Below are positions 34,610 to 46,839 of a DNA stretch of 64,000 bases, piece by piece (within the stretch, counting starts at the first letter, position 1; every line of letters begins with the position of its first letter). A model generated the notes under the pieces. The model made no database searches and was not told the DNA's origin. It saw only the letters and a program-made list of their open reading frames with translations. Both the position numbers and the translations under genes were made by a program. Where the stretch lies: assembly GCF_024166365.1 (NCBI RefSeq), contig NC_064842.1, positions 19,377,001-19,441,000 of the forward strand. The letters run 5' to 3'. Source of the DNA: Elephas maximus indicus (lineage: Eukaryota; Chordata; Mammalia; Proboscidea; Elephantidae).

Positions 34610-35547
34610 TTCTACCCTTTGGCCCCCCCAAAATCATATCCTTGGCAAAACATATTCACCTCACCACATCATAGCAAAAGTCTTAACTCCAAGTCCAAAA
34701 TCCAAAAATTCCTCTTCATCTGTGAAAACTAGAATACAAGTTATCTGCTTCCAAGGGTACAACGGCAGAAAAGGCACAAGCTAGACATTTCCATTACAAA
34801 TGAGAGAAACTGAAGGGAAGGAAGGCATTACAGGCACCAAGCAAGTCAGCAGAACACATTACATTAGTCCTCAAAGCTTTGAAAATAATCCTCTGTTCTC
34901 TGAGACAATTTACACAATAGCCCTGCCCTCCAGCTCCTAGGTATTGGCCACACTCTCTGGACTCTGAGTGGAGGCCCCTTGGTCCTGGGCTTCAGCTCCG
35001 TCTTCCAGGGCCACTGGGATGGCAACTCTGCTTCCTTGGCTTTACACACACCATTTTCCTCAACCATCTGAGTGGCAACATCACCCTCAGAAACACCAGA
35101 GGCCATGGCTTCACCCTTTGAAACCCAAATGGCCATACCTTTTGAGACTGATGCAGCTCAACTTCTTGTGTTCCTTATCTCTTCAGCTTCTGTTTCCTGG
35201 TTTCTCGGCCTCTCGGCTGCTGGGCCCCATGCCTGCATCTGCCCTGCTTGGGCAGGTGTTCCAAAGCTCTGTAGCTCCACCGGTAAGTTCCTAGAGGCAC
35301 CCCACCTTGCCAACAAACCTCCTGCACACAGGCACTCAGCTCTCTTGCTCTGTGAGTCGGCTGCAGGGCCGTTTCACCCTGGTCTCCTAGTTCTGGTGCT
35401 GTCGGTTCTCTGCTGTTGCCACACTCGCCGCTGCAGGTTCTCTGCTGTCTGGTCCTCTGCCGCAACTCCATCCACTCCCAGTTTCAAACCGCTTCCACAT
35501 TTTAGGTATCTGTTAGAGCAGCACCCCACTCTCTCAGTACCAAATTC
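34610..35547 (-). mobile_element. MaLR internal region
   Basis: 938 bp between two LTRs of one family, with the THE1/MST-like boundary signature CACATTTTAGGTATCTGTTA and CTCAGTACCAAATTCTG next to the right LTR. Open frames of up to 163 codons (35072-35563) cross into the LTR and show no gag, protease or polymerase motif I recognise, as expected for a non-autonomous MaLR. Confidence 0.85.
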
Positions 35548-36036
35548 TGTCTCAGTCATCTAGTACTGCTATAACAGATACAAGTGGATGGCTTTAACAA
35601 GAGAAATCTATTCTCTCACAGTCTAGTAGGTTACAAGTCCAGTTTCAGGGTGTTGGCTCCAGGGGATGGCTTTTTGTCTCCGTCGGCTCTGGAGGAAGGT
35701 CCTTGTCCTCAATCTTCCCCAGTCGAGGAGCTTCTCAGGTGCAGGGACTCAGTGTCCAAAGGACACGCTCTGCTCCTGGTGCCGCTTTCTTGGTGGTATG
35801 AGGTCCCCAACTCTCTCTCTGCTTGCTTCTGTTTCCTTTTATCTCTTGAGAGATGAAAGGTGGTGCAGGCCACACACCCCAGGGAAAACTCCCTTTACCT
35901 TGGATCAGGGCTGGTGTTACAATCCCACCCTAATCCTCTTAACATAAAATTAAAATCACAAAACAGAGGATAGCCACACATGGCCTAACCAAGCAGATAC
36001 ACAGATTTTGGGGGGAACATAATTGAATCCATGACA
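35548..36036 (-). mobile_element. MaLR LTR, right copy (5' LTR in element orientation)
   Basis: 489 bp, TGTCTCAGTCATCTAGTAC to CATAATTGAATCCATGACA, followed by ATGGT (36037-36041), the partner of ATGGC at 34093. It lacks about 20 bp present in the left LTR around position 35900 (GAGGTGACCTGAGTAAG is missing). Confidence 0.92.
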
Positions 36037-36610
36037 ATGGTATCTTCCAGGTTTCTTCACTGTAGTTACTATTTTTCTTTTTATAATTAATAAGTAATTT
36101 GTGGGGAAGTACTTTGAGAATAAGTATATATTCTATCCCTAATCAAGCCCTTACCCACTACCTTTACCAAACTTGATGATTCTTGCCTGAATCATTTATC
36201 ACGAAGATGAGTGCCAAATGGCTGTTTTCTAACTCTACCATTTCTTTACATTTATTAGTTTGTGTTCAACTATACGGAGTTTTTCTATTTATTTAATAAG
36301 CATTGACTCCTGGAATCTTATTTTATTCAATGAATTATAATCTCTCTCTTAAAAACTTTGTTATAAAAATATATATACTTAACATTTGCCAACGCACCAT
36401 TTAAAGACATTTTAGTTTGAATATCTGGAGTCATATGCAGTTGTTAAGAAATAATATAGAGATCCTACATACCTTTCACTCATTTTCCCCTAACGGTAAC
36501 ATCTTGTGTAACTACAGTACAATACTGCAACCAGGAAATCGATACAATTAATTTACTTTCTTCGTATTTCAACAGTTTTATATGCACTCATTCATGTATT
36601 GGGTACCTAT

Positions 36611-37124
36611 CACACCTATCAGGCAACCCTGATACACATTCCTGAGTGAAAATTATTGTTATAAGAGTGGAGAGACAGTTTGAATTTTTATATGGCAGAC
36701 TCTGCTAAAAAGTTAGACTTTAACACTCAGGAAAAAGTAGCCAACTGAGGCTTCAAATCAAGGGGTCACAGAATACTTGGTAGCACGGTGGAAAAAATGA
36801 TCTGAAACAGGAGAAAGAGATGGTGTGAATCAAAAGGAGGCCACTGTACCAGCAAGAGATGAGGAGAACCTGGGATTATAGCAGCGGTGGTGCGACAGAC
36901 AAAAGGACAGCCCTGAAACATCTATCCAGTGGAAGGGGCCGCTTGGATGAGGAGTGAGGAAGGTATCATTACTCTATAAATTTACGGGAACGAACACACT
37001 CACCTAAAGAAAATGTGTTCAGCAAAACTTGAAGAACAACCTATAACTTGAAGAACATTAACATTTTAGGGTGTCCAAACAGGAAGAAATCCCTGCCAAG
37101 AAGTCTGAGAAGAAACACTCAAAG
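36611..37124. other. DESI2 intron, unassigned
   Basis: Purine-rich unique sequence with no repeat recognised. Confidence 0.35.
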
Positions 37125-37149
37125 GTAGAAAGAAAACCAGCTTGGATAA

Positions 37150-37714
37150 TACCCTAGTTATCTAGTGCTGCTGTAACAGAAATACCACAAGTGGACAGCT
37201 TAAACAAAGAAAAATTCAGTCTCTCATAGTTAGGAGGAATTCAGGGTGGCAGCTCTAGGGGAAAGCTTTCTCTCTTTGTTGGCTGTGGGGGAAGGTCCTT
37301 GTCTCCTTTCAATATCTGTGGGCCTGGCAGTCCCTGGAGATCTCCATGTGTCTGGCATCAATCTTCCCCTGGGTCTAGGAGGTTCTCAGCACAGGGACCC
37401 TGGGTCCAAAGGACACACTCTACTCCTGGCTCTTATTTCTTGGTGGTATGAGGTCCCTACCCTCTCTGCTTGCTTCTCTCTCCTTTTATCTCTTGTAAGA
37501 TAAAAGGTGTGACTCAAGCAAGGGTATGACTTGAGTAAGGGCGTGACTCAAGATACACTCCACACCAATCCTGCCTTATTAACATACAGAGGTTTAGGAT
37601 TTACAACACATAATTACACAATGCCACCAAATGGACAACAATTACACAGTACTGGGAATCATGGCCTAGCCAAGCTAACACATACTTTGGGGGGACATAA
37701 TTTAATCCATGATA
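37150..37714 (-). mobile_element. Solo MaLR LTR
   Basis: Same family as 34098-36036, diverged at both tips (TACCCTAGTTATC start, AATCCATGATA end), with a longer middle containing an extra TCTGTGGGCCTGGCAGTCCC block. A 21-bp near-identical direct repeat flanks it (37125-37145 and 37716-37736), far longer than the usual 5-bp duplication. Confidence 0.85.
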
Positions 37715-38420
37715 CGTAGGAAGAAAACCAGCTTGGGCAGGGGAGCTGAGAGAGACGAAAAGGGTAGAAGGAAGCATATGATAACATCAAATGCTGTTAA
37801 ATGGTTGAGGGCTGAAAAATAACATTTGGCAATTAGGATGTTACTTTTTTTCCAAAAGCAATTTCAGGAGGAGGATTAGGAGAAGAAACCAGACACATGC
37901 CGCCTAACATTACATTCACGGATAAATAAAAAGAGATAAAAACCTAATTATACTTTTCCCTTAATCAAGTTGACACATTACCTTGTCTTTTTAAAAAAAA
38001 ATAATTATTATATATTATATACAAGCAAAGCAAATATATCCAAATTTAATTACCTTTTAAGTGTGGAAATCAAAATGGGTTTTTGAAGCTGCTTCTATTT
38101 TTAAAAATTGCACTGGTTACACTGATATGAAACTTCAGAATAGTAAAAATTACAAACTTTAAGATGGTCATAAAGACAAAGCAAGATACAAGTTGATGCA
38201 TCTGACCTGATCACTTCTGTAAAGTCAAATTTTCAGAGATCAATTCTGTATATATCATATGTATTGGGGCATTTTCTCCTTGTTTTCCCGAGGCCTTTTT
38301 TGAGGTAGCACTCTCAAAATGTAAAAGAAGAACTTCTGCAGCCTCACAGTGAAATTATTTGCATCATTTTGCAACTTAATAAAGGGAAGTCAATTTCTAT
38401 AAGTATGCCAGAAAGATAAC

Positions 38421-38921
38421 TGTCTTAGTTATCTCGTGCTGCTGTAACACAAATACCACAAGTGGACGGCTTTAACAAAGAGAAGTTTATTCTCTCACGG
38501 TCCAGTAGGCTAGAAGTCCAAATTCAGGGTGCTGGCTCCAGGGGAATGCTTTCTCTCTCTGTTGGCTCTGGAGAAAGGTCCTTGTCATCAGTCTTCCCTT
38601 GGTCTGACAGCATCTCAGCACAGGAACCTCAGGTCCAAAGGATGCGTTCAGCTCCCAGCACTGCTTTCTTGGTGGTATGAGGTCCCCATATCTCTCTGCT
38701 TGCTTCTCTTTTATATCTCAAAAGAGGCTGGCTTAAGGCACTACCTAATCTTGTCAACCTCACCAATGTAATTGCTGCTATTCCATCTTATTACATGATA
38801 GTGATAGGATTTACAACACATAGGGAGGTCACATAAAATGGTACACAATCACACACTACTGGGACTCATGACCCAGCTAAGGTGACAGATATTTTGGGGG
38901 GACACAATTCAATCCATGATA
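38421..38921 (-). mobile_element. Solo MaLR LTR
   Basis: 501 bp, TGTCTTAGTTATCTCGTGC to AATCCATGATA, with a perfect 5-bp target duplication ATAAC (38416-38420, 38922-38926). Same family as the other MaLR LTRs here. Confidence 0.95.
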
Positions 38922-38926
38922 ATAAC

Positions 38927-40029
38927 CTTATAGTCAGTTCCTAAAATTTATTTTTTGCTGAAGAATGTGGCTCACTTTGAGATTTCAACCATAAGGGTAG
39001 TAACTCTTGTAAGACCAGAGGTCACCCCCTCATTTAGGGTACTACTATGGAATCAGAGATGTGCAGAACTGTTGAAGCTGAGGCTTCATGTAGGTCCTGC
39101 TTTACGAGGGCCTAAGATTAAAGTGTCTTTCTTTATTTATCCCACCTACTAGCAAAAAAACAAGCCTAGCAGACAGCTAACCCAAATGCACCTTAGTGTG
39201 ATCTGGCTGGTAAAGTGTCGCGTTTTTAATGCTTTTCTTGCAATAAGGGAGGCAAGTGGGAGACAATAAGAAAGTTTTAAGGTGGAAAAGTTATCTGTAG
39301 CTATTGATAAGTCAGATCTTATTTTAATAAAGATAAAAAAAAAAAGTAAGCTCTGATACTGGGTCCTAAAGACAGGAAAAATATCTTTAGAAGAATAAAC
39401 TGAAGGTATCACAAAGTAATAACCTAGCAGAGATGGCAATACTGGGAGTCACATGCAGTTTTAAGTTATCTGAAAAAAAAGCTCACATGAAAAGCTATAG
39501 TGATGCTTGACTGAAGAAATTCTCATAAAGGAGTCATGCCTTTATGGATACAAGATAGTGATGCAGCCACAAGCTGATTTTGATTATTATCCCATGAACA
39601 GGAAAACAGTCCTGGAATACTTAAAAACCATGCCAAATTAGGGCTTTGCAAAAAGTTACAATAAGATTTACCAAGGCAAATATTAGCACTGAACTGAAAG
39701 TAGAAGAATCCTGAGGAATTCAGAGAGCAAAGGCCTTACATGAAACCAGTCCCATCTGTCTACTCTTAGAAACACAGGCAAACAAGTATGACATTCTATT
39801 TTATACCTTAGACCTATTTAGAGATACTTGAGTACTTGAAGGCAGCCACGGAAGTGGTGACAAGGAATACTTAGATTAACAAGATAGTCACTGTTGCCTA
39901 TTCAGCAGCTGTTTTCCTCAGTCTCCTTCCTGAATCCTGATTTCATTCTGTAAGCTGCTCTCCTTCCATATATCCATGTGACTCTGGGGAAACGGATACC
40001 ATTCCAACTCCTGGGGATGTGGCTTGATT
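38927..40029. other. DESI2 intron, unassigned
   Basis: AT-rich unique sequence. No exon or repeat recognised. Confidence 0.35.
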
Positions 40030-40240
40030 AGTCTGAAACAGAGTTTTGTAAGCTACAGCCACGTTTTTGTAGATAAAATTTTATTGGAACACAGCCATAT
40101 CCATTTGTTTACGTACTGTCTATGGCTTTTGGGTTACAATGACATAAAGGCAGAGTTAAGACCTTACAGCCCACAAGTCTAAATTAATTACTACCTGGCC
40201 CTTTAAGAAGTTTGCCCACCCTTGATCAAGCCAATTTTTT
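40030..40240. mobile_element. hAT-type DNA transposon fragment
   Basis: TAAAATTTTATTGGAACACA, GTACTGTCTATGGCTTTTG, AGGCAGAGTTAAGACC and CTGGCCCTTTAAGAAGTTTG followed by CCCACCCTTG match a widespread mammalian non-autonomous hAT family. One terminus (inverse CAGGGGT-type) is eroded to CAAGGGTGGGC. Confidence 0.6.
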
Positions 40241-40959
40241 TTTTTTTTACTTTTGAAACAAGACCCATTAGTAAGTCATGAACTCTATTTAGTGCACTGC
40301 AACCTAAATTTTAAAAAATTTACAGTAAAAGCCAGGTACATTGTAGACAGTGGGGTTACTGTGACTTAGTTTACATCCGTACGGGGGTGTTTGTTTGGAT
40401 ACACACTACTGGGTAATAATGTAAAATACATTTCCTACTGTAGACCCATAAAAGTAAAAAATTATCTGCTCCCCAAACAGAAAGGTGTACAGGCAGAGGT
40501 TAATAGTCAAAAACCCCACTCCTAAAGGGAAAAAAATGGAAGGAAGAAAGGAGTCATTGACTCCAAGTAATTTCAAAATCCAACTGGGCAAACAAACTCT
40601 ATTAGGTTTCAGGGCCTGGGAACAATCCTCTGTGGCCCCTGGCTCTGTCTGCGCTCTGAGTCCTTGGCTCTGCCCTTGGAGCCACTGTTTTTCTTGAAGA
40701 GTAGCTCATATTTGCAGCTGAGTGGTTTTATCAGCTTGTTTCTCACCCGGAGAATTCTCGGACTCTGAAAGCCCTCTTCCATTTTGTCCTTTCCTTCCCT
40801 TTCAGTCAAAGGTGGCAGTGTTGCTGCTGATCTAACACTCTCAAAGATCATGTGGGCCTCCTGTGTATACCACGGGGAATCCACTCCATCAGTCTAAGAA
40901 GTCCTTAACCGTTCCTGGATAATACCTGTAATAAACACCTAAAAATGTAGAAGTAGCTT

Positions 40960-41770
40960 TGGTAAGCCTGAGCTGGCTGAGCAGATCCAAGTGTCACACA
41001 TATAATCTCTTTGGCACTAGCAAAAAGTTGGCCAGCTACATCCTTAGTTTTCTCTCCAGAGCAGCATTCCTAACAGTGAAGCTCCTAATTTTTATGTCTT
41101 TTGTAATCTCAATAGGCCACAAATCTCCCAATCAAATGCTGGTTCCTTTTTGCTTAATACTTCTTCCTTCAATTTAATTCTTGCTTTTGCATTTTACTAT
41201 AAGCAGCAAAAAAGTGCTTTGACACTTTGCTGAGAAATACCCAGATTCATCCCTTACAAGTTCTGCTTTTCACATAACTCTGAGATGTAATTCAGCTTAA
41301 ACTTTCTGCTGCTATGTAACAAGGATGCCCTTTCCTCTAATTTCCAATAAAATGTTCTTCATTTTCTTCTGACTCTTCACCAGCAGTATGCTAAAATTCA
41401 CTTTTCTACTCACATTCTATGATGATTTAAGTATTCTCTAAAATGATACAAGCTTTCTCTACCCTGCTCTTCACTTCCTTCTGAGCTCTCACCAGCAGGT
41501 CCCTTATCTCCTTATTTCTACTAACAGTCTGTTCAAGGCAATCTATGACTTTTTTATTAGATTCCTCAAAATCCTTCCAGTCTCTACTAATTACCCAATT
41601 CCAATGCCACTTCCACATTTTTAGGTATGTGTTACAGTAGCATCCCACTTCCAGGTACCAAAATCTGTATTAATTTCCTATAGTTGCTGTAACAAATTAC
41701 CACAGACTTGGTAATACAGATTTATTCTTTCATAGTTTGGGAGGCCAAAAAGGAAGACTGCGATAGAAAC
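40960..41770 (-). mobile_element. Older MaLR internal region plus start of its LTR
   Basis: Internal-type phrases AAATACCCAGATTCATCCCT, CCACATTTTTAGGTATGTGT and CAGGTACCAAAATCTG run into an LTR beginning TGTATTAATTTCCTATAG at about 41668, which is cut off near 41770. More diverged than the 34-36 kb element, so older. Confidence 0.7.
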
Positions 41771-42359
41771 TCTTCTATTACTACGCTTTGTATTTTTAGA
41801 TTTGACTTTGGGACCATGGAAAAATTTTACGTAAGTATAAAGCAAAATTAAATAATCACTTTAAAAAAAAGATAAGTGAAACAATGGAACCAGTGCATTG
41901 AGGTGGGGGCATAACCACAAAGAAATTAATCCAATTAACTGTAAAAAACACAAAATCATAATGTAAGAATTTGACTCTGTGAACAGCAGCATATTTTTTA
42001 AGAAATAAAATTTCTTGGTGTGAAAATGTAGTCATTAAATTAAAAAAATTAGAGGTAATTACAAGGCAGAGGACACAGAGATGAAGGAAGCATTACTGAA
42101 CAAAACATAAATCTGTGGAAATCAACCAGAATGCAACAAAAGTTAAGTGGGGAGATATAGAAATAAGAAAGAGACAACTGAGGGCAGAATGAGAAATCCC
42201 AACATGTGCCTCCAGAAGGGGGAAATCAGAGAAAATGGGGTGGAAAGCTAGGCAATATTCAATGAGATAAACAGGCCGAAGACAACAGGCTGAAGATTCA
42301 CAAGAAGTCTCAAGTATCTCAAAATGAAACCCAAGAACACACATACACACACAAAAGAG

Positions 42360-42660
42360 AAAATCTTATATGATACCATGAAGATAAAACAGATTACCTA
42401 CAATGGAATGTCTTTTAGATTGACAGATTTCTCATTAACAAAAATAGAATAAACACAATGGTCTTTTCCTTGAGCTTAGAGGAAAAGGTGTCAACCTTAA
42501 ATTGTAAACCTATATTCAAGCATGAGGGTGAAAGAAATACCTATGGAAACAGAGTTTACATGTCAAAAGCCCTTAGTTAAAACAAACAAAAAACTCCTGG
42601 AATATTTGATTCAGTAAGAGAGAAACACAAAAAAGAGTAAGATACAGGAATCAACAGTAA
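42360..42660 (+). mobile_element. Probable old L1/HAL1 fragment, left half
   Basis: AGATTGACAGATTTCTCATTA and CAAGCATGAGGGTGAAAGAA resemble ancient L1 ORF1-type sequence. It is cut by the RTE at 42673 and may resume at 45967. Low certainty. Confidence 0.4.
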
Positions 42661-42672
42661 ATAAAGAAAATG

Positions 42673-45600
42673 TTGTTAGGTGGAGTCCAATCACTTCAGA
42701 ATCATAGCAACCTTATGTACAACAGAATGAAATACTGCCTGGTCTGCACCTTTGCGCCATCCTCACGAGCATTGCTATATTTGATCCCGCTGCTGCAGCC
42801 ACTATGTCAATTCATCTCCTTGAGGGTCTTCCTCTTTTTCTCTGACCTGCTACTTTACCAAGCATGATGCCCTTCTCCAGGGACTGGTCCCGCCTGATAA
42901 CCTGTTCAAAGTTCCTGAGACGAAGTACCACCATCCTAGCTTCTAAGGACCATTCTGGCTGTACTTCTTCCAAGACAGACTTGTTTTTCTGGCAGTCTGT
43001 GGTATATTCAATATTCTTCGCCAACACCATAATTCAAAGGCGTCAACTCTTCTCTGGTCTTCCCTATTCATTGTCCAGCTTTCCCATGCATATGAGGGGA
43101 TAGAAAATACCCATGGCTTGGGTCAGGTGCACCTTAGTCCTCAAAGTGACTTTTTTTTTTTTTTAACACGTTAAAGAGGTCTTTTACAGCAGGCTTGCCC
43201 AATCCAATACGTCATTTGATTTCTTGATTGCTGCTTCCATAGGTGTTAACTGTGGATCCTAGTAAAATGAAATCCTTGACAACTTCAATCTTCATTTATC
43301 ATGACGTTGCTTACTGGTCCACTTGTACGGATTTTTGTTTTCTTTACGTTGAGGTGCAATCCATACTGAAGGCTGCAGTCTTTGATCTTCGTCAGTAAGT
43401 GCTTCAAGTCCTCTTTACTTTCAGCAAGCAAGATTGTGTCATCTGCATGACACAGGTTGTTCATGAGTCTTCCTCCAATCCTGATGCCCTGTTCTTCTTC
43501 ATACAGTCCAGCTTCTCGGATTATTTGTTCAGCATACAGGTTGAATAAGTATGGTGAAACGATACAACCCTGACACACACCTTTCCTGATTTTAAACTAT
43601 GCAGTGTCCTGTTGTTCTTTCTGAATGACTGCCTCATGGTCTTTGTACAGGTTCCACAAAATTAAGTGTTCTGAAATTCCCATTCTTCACAATGTTATCC
43701 ATAATTTGTTACGATCCACAATCGAATGCCTTTACATAGCCCATAAAATGCAGGTAAACATCTTTCTGGTATTCTCTGCTTTCAGCCAAGATTCATCTGA
43801 CATCAGGAATGATATCGCTGGTTCCACGTCCTCTTCTGAATCTGGTTTGAATTTCTGGCAGCTCCCTGTCGATGTACTGCTGTGTTATGAAATGAATTGT
43901 GTACCCCCCAAAAATGTGTGTCAACTTGGTTAGTCCATGATTCCCAGTTACTGTGTGACTGTCCACCTTTCTGTCAACTGGTGTGATTTTTCCATCTGTT
44001 GTAAATCTTACCTCTATGACGTTAACAAGTTGGGATTAGTGACAGTTATGTTAATGAAACCCATTTACAATCTACAAGATTAGGTTGTGTCTTAAGTCAA
44101 ACTCTTTTGAGAGATACAACAGAGAAGTGAGCAGAGCAACGGGGACCACCAAGAAAGCACAGCCAGGAACAGAGTGTGTCCTTTGGACCTGGGATTGCTG
44201 TGCTGAGATGCTCCTAGACCAGGGGAAGATTGATGTAAAGAACCTTTCCCCAGAGCTGACTGAGAGAGAAAGCCCACCCCTGGAGCTGGTACCTTGACTT
44301 CAGATTTCTAGCCTCCTAGACTGTGAGAGAGTAAATTTCTCTTTGTTGAAGCCATCCACTTGTGGTATTTTTGTTATAGCTGCACTAGATAACTAAGACC
44401 TTCTACAGCTGACTTTTAAATGATCTTCAGCAAAATTTTACTTGTATGTGATACTAATGATATTGTTTGATAATTTCTGGTAATATCTGTTGAATCATCT
44501 TTCTTTGGAATGGGCACAAATATGGATCTCTCCCAGTCAGCTGGCCAGGTAGCTGTCTTCCAAATTTCTTGGCACAGACCAGTGAGTGCTTCCAGTGTTG
44601 CATCCGTTTGTTGAAACATTCCAATTGGTATTCCGTCAATTCCTGGAGCCTTGTTTTTCGCCAATGCCTTTAGTGCAGCTTGGATTTCTTCCTTCAGTAC
44701 CATCAGTTCTTGATCATACGTACCTCCTGAAATGGTTTAACAGTGACCACCTCTTTTTGGTACAGTGATTGTGCATTCCTCCCATCTTCTTTTGATGCTT
44801 CCTGCATCATTCAGTATTTTGCCCACATAATTCTTTAATATTGTAACCCAAAGCTTGGATATTTTCTTCAATTCTTTCAGCTTGAGAAATGCTGAGCAGT
44901 TCTTTTCTTTTGGTTTTCTACCTCCAGGTCTTTGCACACGTCATTATAATACTTTGTCTTCTAGAGCCACCCCTTGAAATCTTTTGTTCAGCTCTTTCAC
45001 TTCATCATTTCTTCCATTTACTTTAGCTACTTTACATACAAGAACAACTTTCAGAGTCTCTTCTGATGTTCATTTTGGTCTTTTTTTCTTTCCGGTCTTT
45101 TAAATGACCTTTTGCTATCTTCATGTATGACGTCCTTGATGTCATCCTACAACTCTTCTGGTCTTCAATCATTAGTGTTCAATGCATCAAACATATTCTT
45201 GAGATGGTGTCTAACTTCAGGTAAAATATATTCAAGGTCTTACTTTGGCTTTTGTGTACTTGTTTTAATTTTCTTCAGCTTCAATTTGAACTTGCACATG
45301 AGCAATTGATGGTCTGTTCTGCAGTCGGCCCCTGGCCTTGTTCTGACTGACAATACTGAGTCTTCCCATTGTCTCTTTCCATAGATGTAGCTGATTTGAA
45401 TCCTGTGTTTTCCATCTGGCAATGGTCACGTGTATAGTTGCCATTTATGTTGCTGAAAAAAGATATTTCCTATGAATAGGTTGTTGGTCTTGTAAAATTC
45501 TATCATGTGATTTTCAGCATCATTTCTATTTCCAAGGACATATTTTCCAACTACTAATCCTTCTTCGCTTCCAACCTTCACATTCCAATCACCAGTTAAT

Positions 45601-45956
45601 TACAATGCATCTTGATTGCATGTTTGATCAATTTCAGACTTCAAAGTTTGGTAAAAATCTTCAATTTCTTCATCTTTGGCATTAGTGTTTGGTGGGCAAA
45701 TGTGACTAACAGTCATATTAACTGGTCTTCCTTGTAGGCATATGGATATTATCGTATCACTGACAGCATTGTACTTCAGGATAGATCTTGAAATGTTCTG
45801 TTTGATGATGAATGTGACACCATTCCTCTTCAATCTGTCATTCCTGGCACAGTAGACCATATGACTGTCCGATTCAAAATGGCCAATACCAGTCTATTTC
45901 AGCTCACTAATAATGCCTAGGATATTTATCTTCAAGTGTTCCATTTCATTATCAGT
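42673..45956 (-). mobile_element. RTE LINE, long copy, split by a MaLR LTR
   Basis: AAAGAAAATG is perfectly duplicated at 42663-42672 and 45957-45966, so both ends are exact; net length without the LTR is about 2.77 kb. Minus-strand remnants in order: endonuclease part 45600-45860 (RNGVTFIIKQ, VNMTVSHICPP), reverse-transcriptase start 44416-44703 (APGIDGIPIGMFQQ, FVPIPKKDD), and palm 43285-43578 (CIVSPYLFNLYAEQIIREAG, then HADD where YADD is expected). Frameshifts separate these parts; the copy is inactive. The 3' end carries the AfroSINE-like tail. Confidence 0.93.
43883..44400 (+). mobile_element. Solo MaLR LTR inside an RTE
   Basis: TGTTATGAAATGAATTGTG to AGATAACTAAGAC. The flanking pentamers TGCTG (43878-43882) and TTCTA (44401-44405) are an eroded duplication. 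The RTE sequence continues across the site (GATGTACTGCTG, then CAGCTGACTTTTAAATG). Same family as the 5.2-kb and 34-38-kb LTRs. Confidence 0.9.
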
Positions 45957-46234
45957 AAAGAAAATGTAGATAAATATAAATAGGCATAAACTGTTGAAAT
46001 AAACAATAATAATGAATACCTTTGATAGATGTGAAAACAAGATGGAAATTAAATACTACTCAACACGTGAAATGGGAAAAGATGATTATAGTTAAATTAT
46101 TATGAAATTCCTGTATTGTAAAGGAGTGGAACAAAGACTTTTTAAAGTAACCACTAAAAGAACAATAGAAGGAATAGTACAAAATATTATTAAGAAAAAC
46201 AATTGTGGGTATACAAAATCCCATCCTACTTCAT

Positions 46235-46610
46235 TTTCCTCCAGGGAACACACTTATTTCCTACCATCCATTATAATTAAGTGGGACAAAAAAGTCATAT
46301 GGCCTGTCAAACTTGGGCCCTTCCCAACACCCAAAATAAAGTTTTTGTATGATCCTCCCAGCTATCTCCTTCTACCTTTTCTCACCTACCAGTTTCAGAG
46401 AATCCAGAAAGGACTCAGAGGCATTGCAAGATGAAGAAGTAACTAAATGAAAGGAACTCAGGTCTCTAAAGGGTTATATGAATCAGGACACCACCCAATT
46501 CAACCCACACTGGACTGTGAAACGAGCAACAAATAAACTTTTATTGTTTCAAGTCACTGCAATTTGGAGGTTTGTCACAGTGATTAAGTTAGCCTGACTT
46601 ACATTGCTGA
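46235..46610 (+). mobile_element. Probable ERV LTR fragment
   Basis: CTGGACTGTGAAACGAGCAA, ATAAACTTTTATTGTTTCAAG and GTTTGTCACAGTGATTAAG resemble the 3' part of an ERVL-class LTR. Its first about 60 bp (TCCTCCAGGGAACACACTTA, GTGGGACAAAAAAG) recur at 48118-48177. Confidence 0.45.
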
Positions 46611-46839
46611 TCAACGTTGTAGATGAAAGGAGAAAAAAAAAAAGATCAGTAAAAATATAAAGTCATATGGTAGAAATACATATAAATATTTTGGTAAGGA
46701 CAAAAAATTTTTAAATCACTTACTCCCCTGCTAAAAAACAGTTTAATTGTAGGACTGCAGTTTTTAAATGAAATCCAGGCACGTGCTGTTTATGAGAAAA
46801 ATCCCCAACAACTATTAGAACTCAAAAGAGCATTAAGCA

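Larger units (their letters stand above)
33590..36610 (-). mobile_element. Ancient L1M 3' region, split by a MaLR element
   Basis: Left part (33590-34097): TGCATTTTAGGCAGAAATA, GATGTTGTGTCCTTCTCAGTG, GATCACTTGGTTAACATGGC. Right part (36037 on): TCTTCCAGGTTTCTTCACTG, AAGTAATTTGTGGGGAAGTA, TAACATCTTGTGTAACTACA. The two halves are adjacent in old L1M elements and are separated only by the MaLR at 34098-36036. Confidence 0.75.

Noticed and set aside
35072-35563. 163-codon plus frame
   Set aside because: Lies antisense in MaLR internal sequence and runs into the LTR; no domain.
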